The notes beneath the pieces were generated by a model, which was not told the DNA's origin, ran no database searches, and was given only the letters and a program-made list of their open reading frames with translations. Source: Cyanobacteria bacterium REEB417 (GTDB lineage: Bacteria; Cyanobacteriota; Cyanobacteriia; PCC-6307; Cyanobiaceae). Taken from it: a DNA stretch of 64,000 nt. This document shows positions 33,538 to 42,417 of this stretch, in pieces (position 1 is the stretch's first letter; each line of letters begins with the position of its first letter). Location: contig JAGWVJ010000008.1 of assembly GCA_018970945.1 (NCBI GenBank), forward strand, positions 1-64,000. The letters are read 5' to 3'. A program made the position numbers and the translations under genes.

Positions 33538-34527
33538 TCAGTCGCTGTCAAAGGGATTGGCCGGCATGCCCACGGACAGCGTCCTGGCAGCGGTATCAAG
33601 GGCCTGGCGTTCAGCCGCGTCGAGACTCCAGCGACTGGCGGCCGCCGCCAGCCGTGCCTGCTCGACTGTACGCAGCCCAACGATCGGCATGGCCCCATGG
33701 CTGCGGCACCAGTTGAGCGCCACTGCCGCCTGCGGCTCCTGGCGCGCGTGCGCGATGTCGGCCAGCAGCTCCAGCAGCGGTTGAATGCGCGGCCACAGCC
33801 GGGCAAACAACAGCCGTCTTGCACCGGTGGTCGCAGGTACGCTCGCCGCGGGCGGGCGGCCCAGCAATCCCAGGGCCATGGGGCTGTAGGCGATCAACTG
33901 GATCTCCAGGTCACGGCACACGGCGGCCACACCGCCGGGCTCGATCGGGCTGGGTGCCAGCAAGGAGCACTGCACCTGAAGGCTGGCCAGGCGAATGCCG
34001 CGGCTGCGCAACTGCCCATGCACCTGACGCAGTCGACGGGGGCCGAAGTTCGACAGGCCCAGGCTCGCCACTGCGCCCTCGCTGACCAGATCGGCAAGGC
34101 CGTCGAGCAACGGCCCCTCCTGCCAGGGCGCGTAGCGCGCCGTGCTCCAGTGCAGCTGGACCCGCTCAAGCTGACCGCCCAGCCGGGTACGGGAGGCGTC
34201 AAAAGCACGCCTCAGGCCGCCACGGCCCAGCCGCCACGGGAATGGGGCCAATTTGGTGGCCACCAGCAGATCTCGCTGAACGTCGGGCGCCAGGGCCTGG
34301 CGAAAGCGACCCAACAGGCTTTCGCTGCGGCCCTGCAAGCGGCCGGTGCCATAGGAGTCGGCCGTGTCAAAGAAGCGCAACCCAAGGGCCACCGCCTGCT
34401 CAAACGTGGCCTGCAACTGGGCATCCTGGGCAGGGTCGTAACCCCAGAGGAACTGATTGCCCCAGGCCCAGGTGCCAACGCCGATCGGCACCGATGCGTC
34501 GCCGTGCGCCAAGGTGGATGTCGCCAT
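33538..34527 (-). CDS. Aldo/keto reductase
   Basis: 329 residues of TIM barrel. Features are VPIGVGTWAWGNQ, FFDTADSYGTGRLQGRSESLLGRF (catalytic Asp and Tyr), LVATKLAPFPWR, VQLHWS (catalytic His) and SLGLSNFGPRRL, then IVGLRTVEQARLAAAA binding the cofactor. It would reduce carbonyls with NADPH; the substrate is unknown. Divergent from the small gene at 34552. Confidence 0.93.
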   Translation of the reverse strand: MATSTLAHGDASVPIGVGTWAWGNQFLWGYDPAQDAQLQATFEQAVALGLRFFDTADSYGTGRLQGRSESLLGRFRQALAPDVQRDLLVATKLAPFPWRLGRGGLRRAFDASRTRLGGQLERVQLHWSTARYAPWQEGPLLDGLADLVSEGAVASLGLSNFGPRRLRQVHGQLRSRGIRLASLQVQCSLLAPSPIEPGGVAAVCRDLEIQLIAYSPMALGLLGRPPAASVPATTGARRLLFARLWPRIQPLLELLADIAHARQEPQAAVALNWCRSHGAMPIVGLRTVEQARLAAAASRWSLDAAERQALDTAARTLSVGMPANPFDSD

Positions 34528-34551
34528 GACCAGAGCCTGCTGCCGCCGATC

Positions 34552-34707
34552 ATGATGAGCCAGCCCGCCGAGCAGTTATCAGCTGCACCCGTGGCGCCCC
34601 GGCCGGAGGCCCCACCCCCGGAGCCTGTGCTGTGCCAGCATTGCGGCCGCACCGCCAGCAACGGCATCAGTTGCATCGGAGCCTGCGTTGCCGATTCGGG
34701 CTACTGA
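34552..34707 (+). CDS. Small protein with conserved CQHCGR motif
   Basis: 51 residues from the ATG at 34552, with a second ATG one codon later. A Pro/Ala-rich leader precedes LCQHCGRTASNGISCIGACV, which carries four cysteines arranged as CxxC...CxxxC and could bind a metal. It ends ADSGY. I recall near-identical short proteins in other picocyanobacteria. Function unknown. It is upstream of, and probably cotranscribed with, the next exported protein. Confidence 0.62.
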   Translation: MMSQPAEQLSAAPVAPRPEAPPPEPVLCQHCGRTASNGISCIGACVADSGY

Positions 34708-34711
34708 AACG

Positions 34712-35314
34712 GTGCGACGCCCCGGCCACCGCAGCGCACCTTTGTTTGTGCTGCTGGCGAGCATGCTGTTGCCTGCGGCAACGCAACCAGTGCCAGCGCA
34801 ACCAGTGGCAGTTCAGCCTGCGGCGCCACCGACCGATACCGAAGGATTCGGTCGCTGGGAGAGCCCCCTCCAGCGTTGCGAACTGCTCTGGCCCCGCCAG
34901 GGTCAGCAGCTCTCCAAACGGAGCCCCTGCGTCAAGATCCGAGTCGACCAAACGCTCGAAGGCATGCTGAGGGTGCGCTTCATCAATGGCCTGACCGGCA
35001 GCCGCTATGCCAGCGAGGAGCTGACCTTTGCCGGTCTGCTGCTCCAGCAGGACCAACCAATGCACTGCCGCAGCGGCAGCTGCCAACCCAGCTGGCCACT
35101 GCGGTTGCAGGTGCACGGCGTGGCCACCAGGCGTTTCGATCCCCGAGGCATCGCTGACCGTCTGCCCCACAACCAACTGGCCCGTGGCAGTTGCAAATTG
35201 GAGGCGCAACAATTGGAGTGTCAGGCCAGCGACCGCAGCGGCCAGCGCTGGGAGGCCGTGGCTCAGCTGCAGAACACCGCCAGCCGCCAAGAGACCTCAA
35301 ACGGCAACAACTGA
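34712..35314 (+). CDS. Exported protein of unknown function
   Basis: 200 residues from the GTG at 34712, just after the preceding stop; a TTG at 34688 is in frame. A signal peptide (LFVLLASMLLPAATQ) precedes a domain with paired cysteines (QRCELLWP, SPCVKIRVD, MHCRSGSCQPSW, GSCKLEAQQLEC), suggesting disulfides in the periplasm. No family recognised. Confidence 0.62.
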   Translation: MRRPGHRSAPLFVLLASMLLPAATQPVPAQPVAVQPAAPPTDTEGFGRWESPLQRCELLWPRQGQQLSKRSPCVKIRVDQTLEGMLRVRFINGLTGSRYASEELTFAGLLLQQDQPMHCRSGSCQPSWPLRLQVHGVATRRFDPRGIADRLPHNQLARGSCKLEAQQLECQASDRSGQRWEAVAQLQNTASRQETSNGNN

Positions 35315-35519
35315 CCCGAGCATGAGCATCAGATCAGGTATCAATCAACACTTTCACACGTCATGCTAATCACAACTGTGAAGCGCCCGGAATAAGAGCC
35401 GGCAATGATTTGTTTATCAATCAAGAAATCGTAGCCGAAGCCACAAGATTGGCGTCGACAACAATCTAACGGTTGACGATGATGACACTGTATGCCAGAT
35501 CTTACTGCTTCCAACATCC

Positions 35520-35726
35520 ATGCGTATCACTCACGCGCCAGGCCAACATCTGATTGTGCTCTCCAATGAAGAGGCACGCCTTCTGATGCAGATCTGCGCC
35601 CTGGTTGTGACCGCTACCAGTGCCGATTCAAGAATCAAGCTTCCGGCCGCGATGCTGACCGTGCTCTGCCAGCTGTTTTCAGGACTTCTACGCTCCGACC
35701 AGGAGTCCACCAGCGCCCAGAGCTGA
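35520..35726 (+). CDS. Small helical hypothetical protein
   Basis: 68 residues. A start-proximal HLIVLSNEEARLLMQICALVV and MLTVLCQLFSGLLRS suggest two helices. It lies in a locally AT-richer tract and overlaps the end of an opposing leftward frame, so only one of the two may be real. Function unknown. Confidence 0.4.
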   Translation: MRITHAPGQHLIVLSNEEARLLMQICALVVTATSADSRIKLPAAMLTVLCQLFSGLLRSDQESTSAQS

Positions 35727-35934
35727 CCCCGGCAGGACGGTGCTCACCAGCGCCACGACCCAACCCGGCCCCAACGCGATCGCAAGCCTTCCAGGAGACA
35801 TCGATCACCGCGACCGAGCCCAGCCCCCACTCCATCAGCGTCGCAATCAGCAGGGCAACAACCCCCACATGCCAGGCCGAACGCAACAGGCGGCTGATCA
35901 GCAGAGCACGGACCGGAATCATTGGCTTATTCAA
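35635..35934 (-). CDS. Possible small membrane protein
   Basis: 99 residues from a TTG that overlaps the stop of the upstream leftward frame (TTGA). One hydrophobic segment (HVGVVALLIATLMEWGLG) is clear; the C-terminal half is Arg/Gly-rich and overlaps the opposing 68-residue ORF. The ATG of codon 5 is an alternative start. Uncertain. Confidence 0.3.
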   Translation of the reverse strand: MNKPMIPVRALLISRLLRSAWHVGVVALLIATLMEWGLGSVAVIDVSWKACDRVGAGLGRGAGEHRPAGVSSGRWWTPGRSVEVLKTAGRARSASRPEA

Positions 35935-36143
35935 GGCGACATCAAGGCAAAAAACGTCATCCGTGGCTGATCGCTGATGTGGGCAGGGCCCACGGCATGG
36001 ATCAGGGCATCGAGCACGTCTTCCTGCAGGCTCTCGCGGTCCATCGCGCAGACAGCGCGTTCAATGCCGCACTGCAGAGCATCAGCTCCAGCGAGCGCCG
36101 GCAAGCGCAGTCCTGCTTTGCACCAGCTCACCACGGATGCCAC
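35931..36143 (-). CDS. Possible helical protein, start uncertain
   Basis: 70 residues from a GTG, but the frame stays open and well-composed for about 36 more codons upstream (reading SSLLAAVAAQAVTALASDQG) without an ATG. Helices and the motif LQCGIERAVCAMDRESLQ are visible. It may be a remnant or use a non-ATG start. It is coupled by TTGA to the next leftward frame. No family recognised. Confidence 0.3.
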   Translation of the reverse strand: MASVVSWCKAGLRLPALAGADALQCGIERAVCAMDRESLQEDVLDALIHAVGPAHISDQPRMTFFALMSP

Positions 36144-36336
36144 GCCCTGGTCACTGGCGAGAGCCGTTACCGCTTGGGCAGCAACTGCAGCCAGAAGAGA
36201 TGACAGCTCACGAGATTCCGCAGCGGCCGGGAATCACCGCGTAAATTAGCGCTTGGCACTAAGCATTTTTCTCGCACGAGGGTGGATGAATCGCCAACCA
36301 CTAACCTCTGTGCGACTATCGAGAGACACTCAAAAG

Positions 36337-36407
36337 AGGCGGCACCCAGATTCGAACTGGGGGTAAAGGATTTGCAATCCTCTGCCTTACCACTTGGCCA
36401 TGCCGCC
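36337..36407 (-). tRNA. tRNA-Cys (GCA)
   Basis: The leftward strand folds as a 71-base cloverleaf: acceptor GGCGGCA paired with TGCCGCC, a short D-arm (GGCCAAGTGGTAAGGC), an anticodon loop with TTGCAAA giving anticodon GCA, and a T-arm with GTTCGAATC. No CCA is encoded. The flanking sequence is AT-richer than average. Confidence 0.96.
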
Positions 36408-36452
36408 GGCCTGGGAGCAAACTCCCAATGAGCGGATCGTATCAGCCATGGC

Positions 36453-37703
36453 ATGGACGACCGATTGCTGGTTCTGAGCAATGGCCATGGCGAGGACCTG
36501 ATCGCCCTGCGCATCCTGGAGGCCCTGGCCCCGCGCCGCCCTGGGCTGGTGCCGCTGGTGCTCCCACTGGTGGGAGCGGGCGGGGCCTATGCCAGCGCTG
36601 AGGCCGCAGGGCGGCTGCAGCGGGTGGGTCCACGGCTGCAGCTACCCAGTGGCGGATTCAGCAATCAGAGCCTGCGGGGCCTTCTGGCCGACCTGCAGGC
36701 CGGCCTGCCTCTGCTGAGCTGGCAGCAATGGCAGCGGGTGCGGGCCTGGGGCCAGAGCGGCCGCCCGGTGCTGGCCGTGGGCGATCTGCTGCCCCTGCTG
36801 CTGGCCTGGGCCGGCGGCGGGCCCTTCGGCTTTATCGGCACCCCCAAGAGCGACTACACCTGGGCCAGCCCGCCGCCGCAGGGCTGGGGAACCAGCCGGC
36901 TGGCCGATGCCTACCACCGGGCCAAGGGCAGCGAATGGGATCCCTGGGAATGGGCGCTGATGGGCAGCCGTCGCTGCCGCCTGGTGGCCGTTCGGGACGC
37001 CCTCACGGCCCGGGGCCTGCGCCGCCACGGCGTGGCCGCCCTGGCACCCGGCAACCCGATGATGGATGGGCTTGATGCGGCGCCCCTGCCGGCGTCCCTG
37101 CGCGCACACCTGCGCGTGCTGCTGCTGGCGGGCAGCCGCATGCCCGAGGCCCTGCGCAATGCAGAGCGGTTGCTGGCGGTGCTGCCCTATCTGCAGAACG
37201 AGCGGGCCATCACCGTGCTGATGGCCACAGGCCGGGAGCCGGATCCCCGACAACTGGCCCCCCTGCTGCAAGCCCACGGGTTCTCAGCCTGCTCCCCTGG
37301 GCTTGACGCCGCAGCACCGGCGGCGATCTGGCGGCGCGGCGCCCTCGAGCTGTGGGTCGGACCTGGCCGCTTTGACGCCTGGGCCGGCTGGGCCCACGTG
37401 GGCCTGGCCAATGCGGGCACGGCCACGGAACAGCTCACCGGGCTGGGCATTCCGGCTTTGTCGCTGCCGGGCGCAGGGCCCCAGTTCAAGGCCGGATTCG
37501 CCCGCCGCCAGAGCCGGCTGCTGGGCGGAGCCGTCGTGCCCTGTCGCGACGCCGCGCAGCTGGCCGCGAGGCTTGACCTGCTGCTGGGCGACCCCCAGCT
37601 GCGCGATCAGCTCGGAAGCCAGGGCCAACGGCACATGGGCCCTTCAGGCGGCAGCGCCGCCCTGGCCGCTCTGATCGAGCAGCGGTTGCTGGCCGCGGGA
37701 TGA
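36453..37703 (+). CDS. Lipid-A-disaccharide synthase-related glycosyltransferase-like protein
   Basis: 416 residues. The N-terminus LLVLSNGHGEDLIALRILEA, the central GFIGTPKSDYTWASPP and VAPGNPMMDG-like ALAPGNPMMDGL, and the C-terminal GLANAGTATEQLTGLGIPAL correspond to the cyanobacterial LpxB-related family. The GT-B fold with a donor-site GTATEQ motif suggests glycosyl transfer to a lipid, but the substrate is not established. Confidence 0.85.
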   Translation: MDDRLLVLSNGHGEDLIALRILEALAPRRPGLVPLVLPLVGAGGAYASAEAAGRLQRVGPRLQLPSGGFSNQSLRGLLADLQAGLPLLSWQQWQRVRAWGQSGRPVLAVGDLLPLLLAWAGGGPFGFIGTPKSDYTWASPPPQGWGTSRLADAYHRAKGSEWDPWEWALMGSRRCRLVAVRDALTARGLRRHGVAALAPGNPMMDGLDAAPLPASLRAHLRVLLLAGSRMPEALRNAERLLAVLPYLQNERAITVLMATGREPDPRQLAPLLQAHGFSACSPGLDAAAPAAIWRRGALELWVGPGRFDAWAGWAHVGLANAGTATEQLTGLGIPALSLPGAGPQFKAGFARRQSRLLGGAVVPCRDAAQLAARLDLLLGDPQLRDQLGSQGQRHMGPSGGSAALAALIEQRLLAAG

Positions 37704-37724
37704 TGCCGCCAGCACCGAGCAACC

Positions 37725-37982
37725 ATGGCAGGGATCACTGATCGCAACTACAGCATCCTCTGCGGGCGGCTGGCCTCCCTGCTGGGGGTCAGCCAGGCCG
37801 CGGCCCGCCGCAAGGTCGACATCCGCGCCGCCCAGCAAGGCCAGCGCGACATCGCGGCAAGGCTTGCCGTGGCCGAGGCCATGCTCAGCGAGCTGCAGGC
37901 CTGCGAAACCGATCACCAGGGCATGCTGAGCGCCCAGCTGGGCACGGTGGGCAATGACGAATACTTCATGGTGGAAGATTGA
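37725..37982 (+). CDS. Conserved small cyanobacterial protein
   Basis: 85 residues: LCGRLASLLGVSQAAARRKVDIRAA at the N-terminus, a helical LAVAEAMLSELQA and an acidic end (NDEYFMVED). Compact and likely soluble. It starts 21 bases after the LpxB-related gene, so it may be cotranscribed. Function unknown. Confidence 0.65.
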   Translation: MAGITDRNYSILCGRLASLLGVSQAAARRKVDIRAAQQGQRDIAARLAVAEAMLSELQACETDHQGMLSAQLGTVGNDEYFMVED

Positions 37983-38023
37983 CTCAGGCGGGCGCACTCG
38001 TTGAGCCCTGATCGAGCCCTGCC

Positions 38024-38752
38024 TCAGCGGTTGCCTCCGGTCGAGTGCTCGAACAGCAGGTGGAAGCGGTTGCGGTCGAGATCGGCCATGACGGGCACGC
38101 AGCCGAAGCAGCGGACCGCCAGATCCCAGCGCCCCTCGCGCCTGAGCATGGCCTCGAGCCGATCGCGGGCTGGCAGCAAGTAGCGCACATCACCGGCCGC
38201 ATAGGCCAGCTGGGCGTCGGAGAGGTCTTCAACCCGGCCCCAGTCGGAGCTCTGGGCCTGCTTGTCGAGCTCGATCCCGACCAGCTCCTGCACCACCTCC
38301 TTGAGCCCATGCCGAGGGCTGTAGGTGCGGGCCAGACGGCTACCGATCTTGGTGCAGAAAATCGGATCGACCGTGATCCCTAGGTTTTCGGCCAGGGCCG
38401 CCACATCAAAGCGGGCGAAGTGAAACACCTTTTCGATGGCGCTGTTTTCCAGCAGGGCCTTAAGGCGGGGTGCCTCGCTCTGGCCCAGGTGCAGCCGGAT
38501 GCAACAGACGTTGTCGTGGTCGTCGCAGATCTGCACCAGGCACAGCCGGTCGCGGCCATGGATCAGGCCCATCGCTTCGGTGTCGATCGCCAGGGCGCGG
38601 GCCCCGGCATAAAGCGCGGCCCATTCGGCATTGAGATCGCCGTCGAACACGGCAAAGCGAGCTGGCGCAGGCAGGTTGCTGGTGGCGGAGGCTTGGGTCA
38701 AGGGTCCGGCCGGAACAAACAACCAATCTCGCAAGCCGCAGAATGGGTCCAT
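38024..38752 (-). CDS. rnd: Ribonuclease D-like 3'-5' exonuclease
   Basis: 242 residues from the ATG at 38752. The DEDDy exonuclease residues are visible: LAIDTEAMGL (Asp and Glu), FHFARFDVAALAENLG (Asp) and YAAGDVRYLLP (Tyr and Asp). The HRDC domains of E. coli RNase D are absent, as in other cyanobacterial members. It trims RNA 3' ends. Its start shares a CCATGG with the divergent CCB gene, so one of the two probably starts further in. Confidence 0.87.
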   Translation of the reverse strand: MDPFCGLRDWLFVPAGPLTQASATSNLPAPARFAVFDGDLNAEWAALYAGARALAIDTEAMGLIHGRDRLCLVQICDDHDNVCCIRLHLGQSEAPRLKALLENSAIEKVFHFARFDVAALAENLGITVDPIFCTKIGSRLARTYSPRHGLKEVVQELVGIELDKQAQSSDWGRVEDLSDAQLAYAAGDVRYLLPARDRLEAMLRREGRWDLAVRCFGCVPVMADLDRNRFHLLFEHSTGGNR

Positions 38753-39305
38753 GGCGACGACCAACTCCACCCTGCTGCTCACCGTGCTGCTGGCCATCGG
38801 CCTCGGCTTCTTCTTGAGGGCGGCCAGCAAGGACCGCACCACGGTGGTCGATGTGCACTCGCCGCGACCCGCCCTCGAGGTGCTCGACGGCCTCACCGCC
38901 TGGCTGACGGCCAGGGGGTGGTGCGCCGCTGGGGGAGATCCCTCGCGCCAGGTGCTGCGCTTTCGCGGCCAGGTGGCCAGCAGCCCGGCCCTGGGGGTGC
39001 TGCTGTCACTGCTTGGTGGCCTGGGCGCCGCCTGCCTGGGTCTGGTGCTGCGTCAGCTCTGGCCGCTTCTGGGTTGGTGGCCGGTGCTGCTGGCTCTGCT
39101 GGGACCGGCCGCCGGACTGATCTACCGACGCCGCAGCCAGCGGGCGGAAACCCTGGAGCTGCGCCTGATTGAGACCACCGCCGCCATGGGCGGCAGCAGC
39201 CTGCGGCTGCGGGCCCACCGCGATGAGCTGATCGCCCTCGAACTGGAGCTCGGGCCCACCCTTGGACTGGCCAGCAATGGCGAATTGCTCAGTTCTCCGA
39301 TTTGA
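38751..39305 (+). CDS. Cofactor assembly of complex C subunit B (CCB) family protein
   Basis: 184 residues. An N-terminal helix (LLLTVLLAIGLGFFLRAASKD), the stretch DRTTVVDVHSPRPALEVL and a second helix pair (LLSLLGGLGAACLGLVLRQL, LLALLGPAAGLIY) match the CCB2/CCB4-type factors that attach heme c(i) to cytochrome b6. Start ATG at 38751. Role from family knowledge. Confidence 0.83.
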   Translation: MATTNSTLLLTVLLAIGLGFFLRAASKDRTTVVDVHSPRPALEVLDGLTAWLTARGWCAAGGDPSRQVLRFRGQVASSPALGVLLSLLGGLGAACLGLVLRQLWPLLGWWPVLLALLGPAAGLIYRRRSQRAETLELRLIETTAAMGGSSLRLRAHRDELIALELELGPTLGLASNGELLSSPI

Positions 39306-39312
39306 TGCGTCC

Positions 39313-40194
39313 ATGCCTGCGCTTCGACCGTTAAGGGCGGCTTCCTTCGCGTTGACAGGCCTGGCCCTGCTGGTGCCTGGGCTGCCCGGCGAAGTTTTGG
39401 CCCAGCAGCGCAACCCTGGGGGCGCCGACACCGACACGGCGCTCACGGGTCCCAGGTCCGGGTTGCCCAAGGACTGGGTTGGGCTGCGTTCGCTGAGCGG
39501 GGGCGTGGCGATCCTGGTGATGCCCGGCCATGCCGATTCCCAGGGGTTCGGCAGCGGCGCCAGCGGTGAGGCGGTGGCACGGCGGGGGGCACGACCCATG
39601 GATCCGGCGATCAGCGATGAACTGTTCTGGAATCTGGCCGTGGTCGAGGCCGTGGTGCGTCTGGGGCAGAGGCGCGGGCTGAACATCCGCAGCTATGACC
39701 CCGGGGTCCGCAGAATCGCCGATCCCAATGATCCACGCACCACCTGGAGTGTGGGCAAAGCCCATGTGCAGGCCGGGGGTTATGCCCTCGAGATCCACCA
39801 CGATGCCCACGGTTCAGCGGGCATCGGCTCGGGGCTGATCCCACCGATCAGCACGGCGCCCACGTCTCTCGACGAGAGCCTGGCCAGCGCCTTCGGCGCC
39901 TTCCCGCGCTGGTTCCGCGATGGCCTGGGAGGCCCCAGGCGGGGCATCGCCATTCTCGAGATCGGCAAGCTCGAAGGCCAGCTCGAAAGAAATCTGCGCA
40001 ACCCGAGCACCCGCCAGTCCACCATTGAAAGCATTGCCCAGCGCGTGGTGCTGGCATTGGAGCGGGGCGTTGCGGCCCAGCCCGCTCCAACCGCGCTCAG
40101 CGACGTTGTGAGCGACGTCGTCAGTCCACCGCCTGATGTGGTCGGCAGCGTTCCACCAGCGCAGGATCCTCGAGCCAGTTCTGGGGCCTGGTGA
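39313..40194 (+). CDS. Exported N-acetylmuramoyl-L-alanine amidase-like protein
   Basis: 293 residues from the ATG at 39313. A signal peptide ends near GEVLAQ. The core shows amidase-like features: [42 protein letters not shown] and [10 protein letters not shown], compatible with zinc ligands His, Glu and His and a catalytic Glu. It may act on peptidoglycan. It overlaps the convergent hemF gene by 74 bases; the last 25 codons (repeats of SDVVS) may be unstructured. Confidence 0.65.
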   Translation: MPALRPLRAASFALTGLALLVPGLPGEVLAQQRNPGGADTDTALTGPRSGLPKDWVGLRSLSGGVAILVMPGHADSQGFGSGASGEAVARRGARPMDPAISDELFWNLAVVEAVVRLGQRRGLNIRSYDPGVRRIADPNDPRTTWSVGKAHVQAGGYALEIHHDAHGSAGIGSGLIPPISTAPTSLDESLASAFGAFPRWFRDGLGGPRRGIAILEIGKLEGQLERNLRNPSTRQSTIESIAQRVVLALERGVAAQPAPTALSDVVSDVVSPPPDVVGSVPPAQDPRASSGAW

Positions 40195-41149
40195 ACAGCT
40201 CGGTGAGCAGGGCCTCACGGCTGCCGGGCTCGGCGCTGTAGCCGTACTCCCAGCGCACCAGCGGCGGCAGGGACATCAGGATCGACTCGGTGCGGCCGTT
40301 GGTCTGCAGACCGAAGATCGTGCCGCGATCAAACACCAAGTTGAACTCCACGTAGCGGCCGCGGCGGTACAACTGGAACTGGCGCTCGCGATCGCCATAG
40401 GCCAGGTCATGGCGCTTCTCGACGATCGGCACATAGCTGGGCAAAAAGGCATTGCCACAGGCGCTGGCCAGGGCAAACAGCTGTTCCCAGTTCTGCGCGA
40501 CGGCGCCGCTCTGGCTGCTCACTGCCGCCGCAGGGCCTGAAGGATCCTGTCCTGTGTACAACGTGCCGGAGGGGTCCTGGTAGTCGTAGAAAATCCCGCC
40601 CACGCCGCGGGTCTCGCCGCGGTGCTTCAGGAAGAAATACTCGTCACACCAGGTTTTGAACACCGGGTAATAGGCCGGATGCACCGCATCGCAGGCCCCC
40701 TTGAGGGTGCGGTGAAAGTGTCGGGCGTCTTCCAGAAAGGGGTAGTAGGGGGTGAGATCGGCACCGCCGCCGAACCACCACACCGGCCCGGCTTCGAAGT
40801 AGCGGTAATTGAGGTGCACCGTCGGCACAAAGGGGTTGCGCGGGTGCAGCACCATCGAGGTGCCGGTGGCGAACCAGCGCTGCCCAGCTGCCTCTGGCCG
40901 CTGATTGAGAATCGACGGGGGCAGCTGGTCACCCTCGACCTCCGAGAAGTTGACGCCGCCTTGCTCGAACACGCGGCCGCCTTTCATCACCCGGCTGCGG
41001 CCCCCGCCCCCCTCGGGGCGCACCCAGCTCTCCTCGGCAAAGCTGCCCTCGCCATCGAGCGCTGCCAGGCCGGCACAGATCGAATCCTGCAGGCCCATGA
41101 GCAGGGCGCGGGCCCTTGAGCGGGAGTCAGGGGGGGGAGCTTGCAGCAT
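40121..41149 (-). CDS. hemF: Oxygen-dependent coproporphyrinogen III oxidase
   Basis: 342 residues from the ATG at 41149. Hallmarks are [55 protein letters not shown] and [11 protein letters not shown]. It oxidatively decarboxylates coproporphyrinogen III in heme and chlorophyll synthesis and requires O2. The small insert [16 protein letters not shown] is variable among cyanobacteria. Confidence 0.96.
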   Translation of the reverse strand: MLQAPPPDSRSRARALLMGLQDSICAGLAALDGEGSFAEESWVRPEGGGGRSRVMKGGRVFEQGGVNFSEVEGDQLPPSILNQRPEAAGQRWFATGTSMVLHPRNPFVPTVHLNYRYFEAGPVWWFGGGADLTPYYPFLEDARHFHRTLKGACDAVHPAYYPVFKTWCDEYFFLKHRGETRGVGGIFYDYQDPSGTLYTGQDPSGPAAAVSSQSGAVAQNWEQLFALASACGNAFLPSYVPIVEKRHDLAYGDRERQFQLYRRGRYVEFNLVFDRGTIFGLQTNGRTESILMSLPPLVRWEYGYSAEPGSREALLTELFTRPQNWLEDPALVERCRPHQAVD

Positions 41150-41303
41150 CGGGGCGGCGCACCCGGCGGGCGCGGGGAACCGGTTCACCTTTTCAGCTTG
41201 CCTGCCGGGGGCACAAGCGCCCGTGAGGGTCTGTCACGGGGAGGCCACCCGGCCATGGTGCCTAGGATCCCGGCCACCCCCGTCCTGCGCGACCAGCTGT
41301 CCG

Positions 41304-42413
41304 ATGACCTCCACCGCCGTGCTCACCAGTGCCCTCGATGGCCTCAGGGACGCCGGCAGCGGTCGCTCGTTGATCGACCTGGGCTGGATCACCGACCCGC
41401 GGCTGCACAACGGACGCGTCGTATTCCGTCTGGCCCTGCCCGGATTCGCCCACAGCCAGCAGAGCCGCATCGCCGCCGAGGCCCGGGCGGCCCTGCTGGC
41501 GCTCGAGGGTGTCAACGACGTGCAGATCGAAGTGGCCCCCCAGGCGCCTGGCTCCCATGGGGGCGCACCGATCGGGGCGGCGGGCCATGGTCCTGGCCCG
41601 GGCCCCGGCGGCCAGGTTCCCGAACGGCAGCCGATTCCAGGGGTGCGACAGGTGATCGCCGTGAGCAGCGGCAAAGGCGGGGTCGGCAAAAGCACGGTGG
41701 CCGTGAACCTGGCCTGCGCCCTGGCCCAGCAGGGCCTGCGTGTGGGTCTGCTCGACGCCGACATCTACGGCCCCAACGCCCCCACCATGCTGGGGGTGGT
41801 GGACCGCACACCCGAGGTGAGGGGTGAAGGCGCAGCGCAGGTGCTCACCCCGATTGAGACCTGCGGCATCGCCATGGTCTCGATGGGCCTCCTGATCGCC
41901 GAAAACCAACCGGTGATCTGGCGTGGCCCGATGCTCAACGGCATCATTCGTCAGTTTCTCTACCAGGTGGAGTGGGGCGAACGCGATGTGCTCATCGTCG
42001 ACCTCCCGCCAGGCACCGGCGACGCCCAGCTCACGGTCGCCCAGGCCGTGCCCATGGCCGGGGTGGTGATCGTCACGACGCCCCAGCAGGTGGCCCTGGC
42101 CGATGCCCGCCGCGGCCTGGCGATGTTCCTGCAGATGGGCGTACCGGTGCTGGGCGTGGTCGAAAACATGAGCTGCTTCATCCCGCCCGATGCTCCCGAC
42201 AAGCGCTACGCCCTGTTTGGCAGCGGCGGGGGACAGCGCCTGGCCGGCGAAGCCGGCGTGCGGCTGCTGGCCGAACTGCCGCTGGAGATGACGGTGCGCG
42301 AAGGGGGCGACAACGGCTTTCCCGTGGTGCTGAGCGCGCCCGAATCGGCCACGGCCAGGGCCTTTGCCCACCTGGCTGCCCAACTGACCGTGCCGGCCAC
42401 GCAGCCGACCTGA
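41304..42413 (+). CDS. apbC: Mrp/ApbC family iron-sulfur cluster carrier ATPase
   Basis: 369 residues. An N-terminal MIP18/DUF59 domain (residues 5-95, LIDLGWITDPRLHNGRV) is joined by a Gly/Pro linker to a P-loop ATPase with SSGKGGVGKSTVAVNLA, LLDADIYGPNAPTML and VDLPPGTGDAQLT. The usual C-terminal CxxC is represented by a single Cys (ENMSCFIPPD), as in other picocyanobacteria. It scaffolds or transfers Fe-S clusters. Confidence 0.95.
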   Translation: MTSTAVLTSALDGLRDAGSGRSLIDLGWITDPRLHNGRVVFRLALPGFAHSQQSRIAAEARAALLALEGVNDVQIEVAPQAPGSHGGAPIGAAGHGPGPGPGGQVPERQPIPGVRQVIAVSSGKGGVGKSTVAVNLACALAQQGLRVGLLDADIYGPNAPTMLGVVDRTPEVRGEGAAQVLTPIETCGIAMVSMGLLIAENQPVIWRGPMLNGIIRQFLYQVEWGERDVLIVDLPPGTGDAQLTVAQAVPMAGVVIVTTPQQVALADARRGLAMFLQMGVPVLGVVENMSCFIPPDAPDKRYALFGSGGGQRLAGEAGVRLLAELPLEMTVREGGDNGFPVVLSAPESATARAFAHLAAQLTVPATQPT

Positions 42414-42417
42414 GCCC

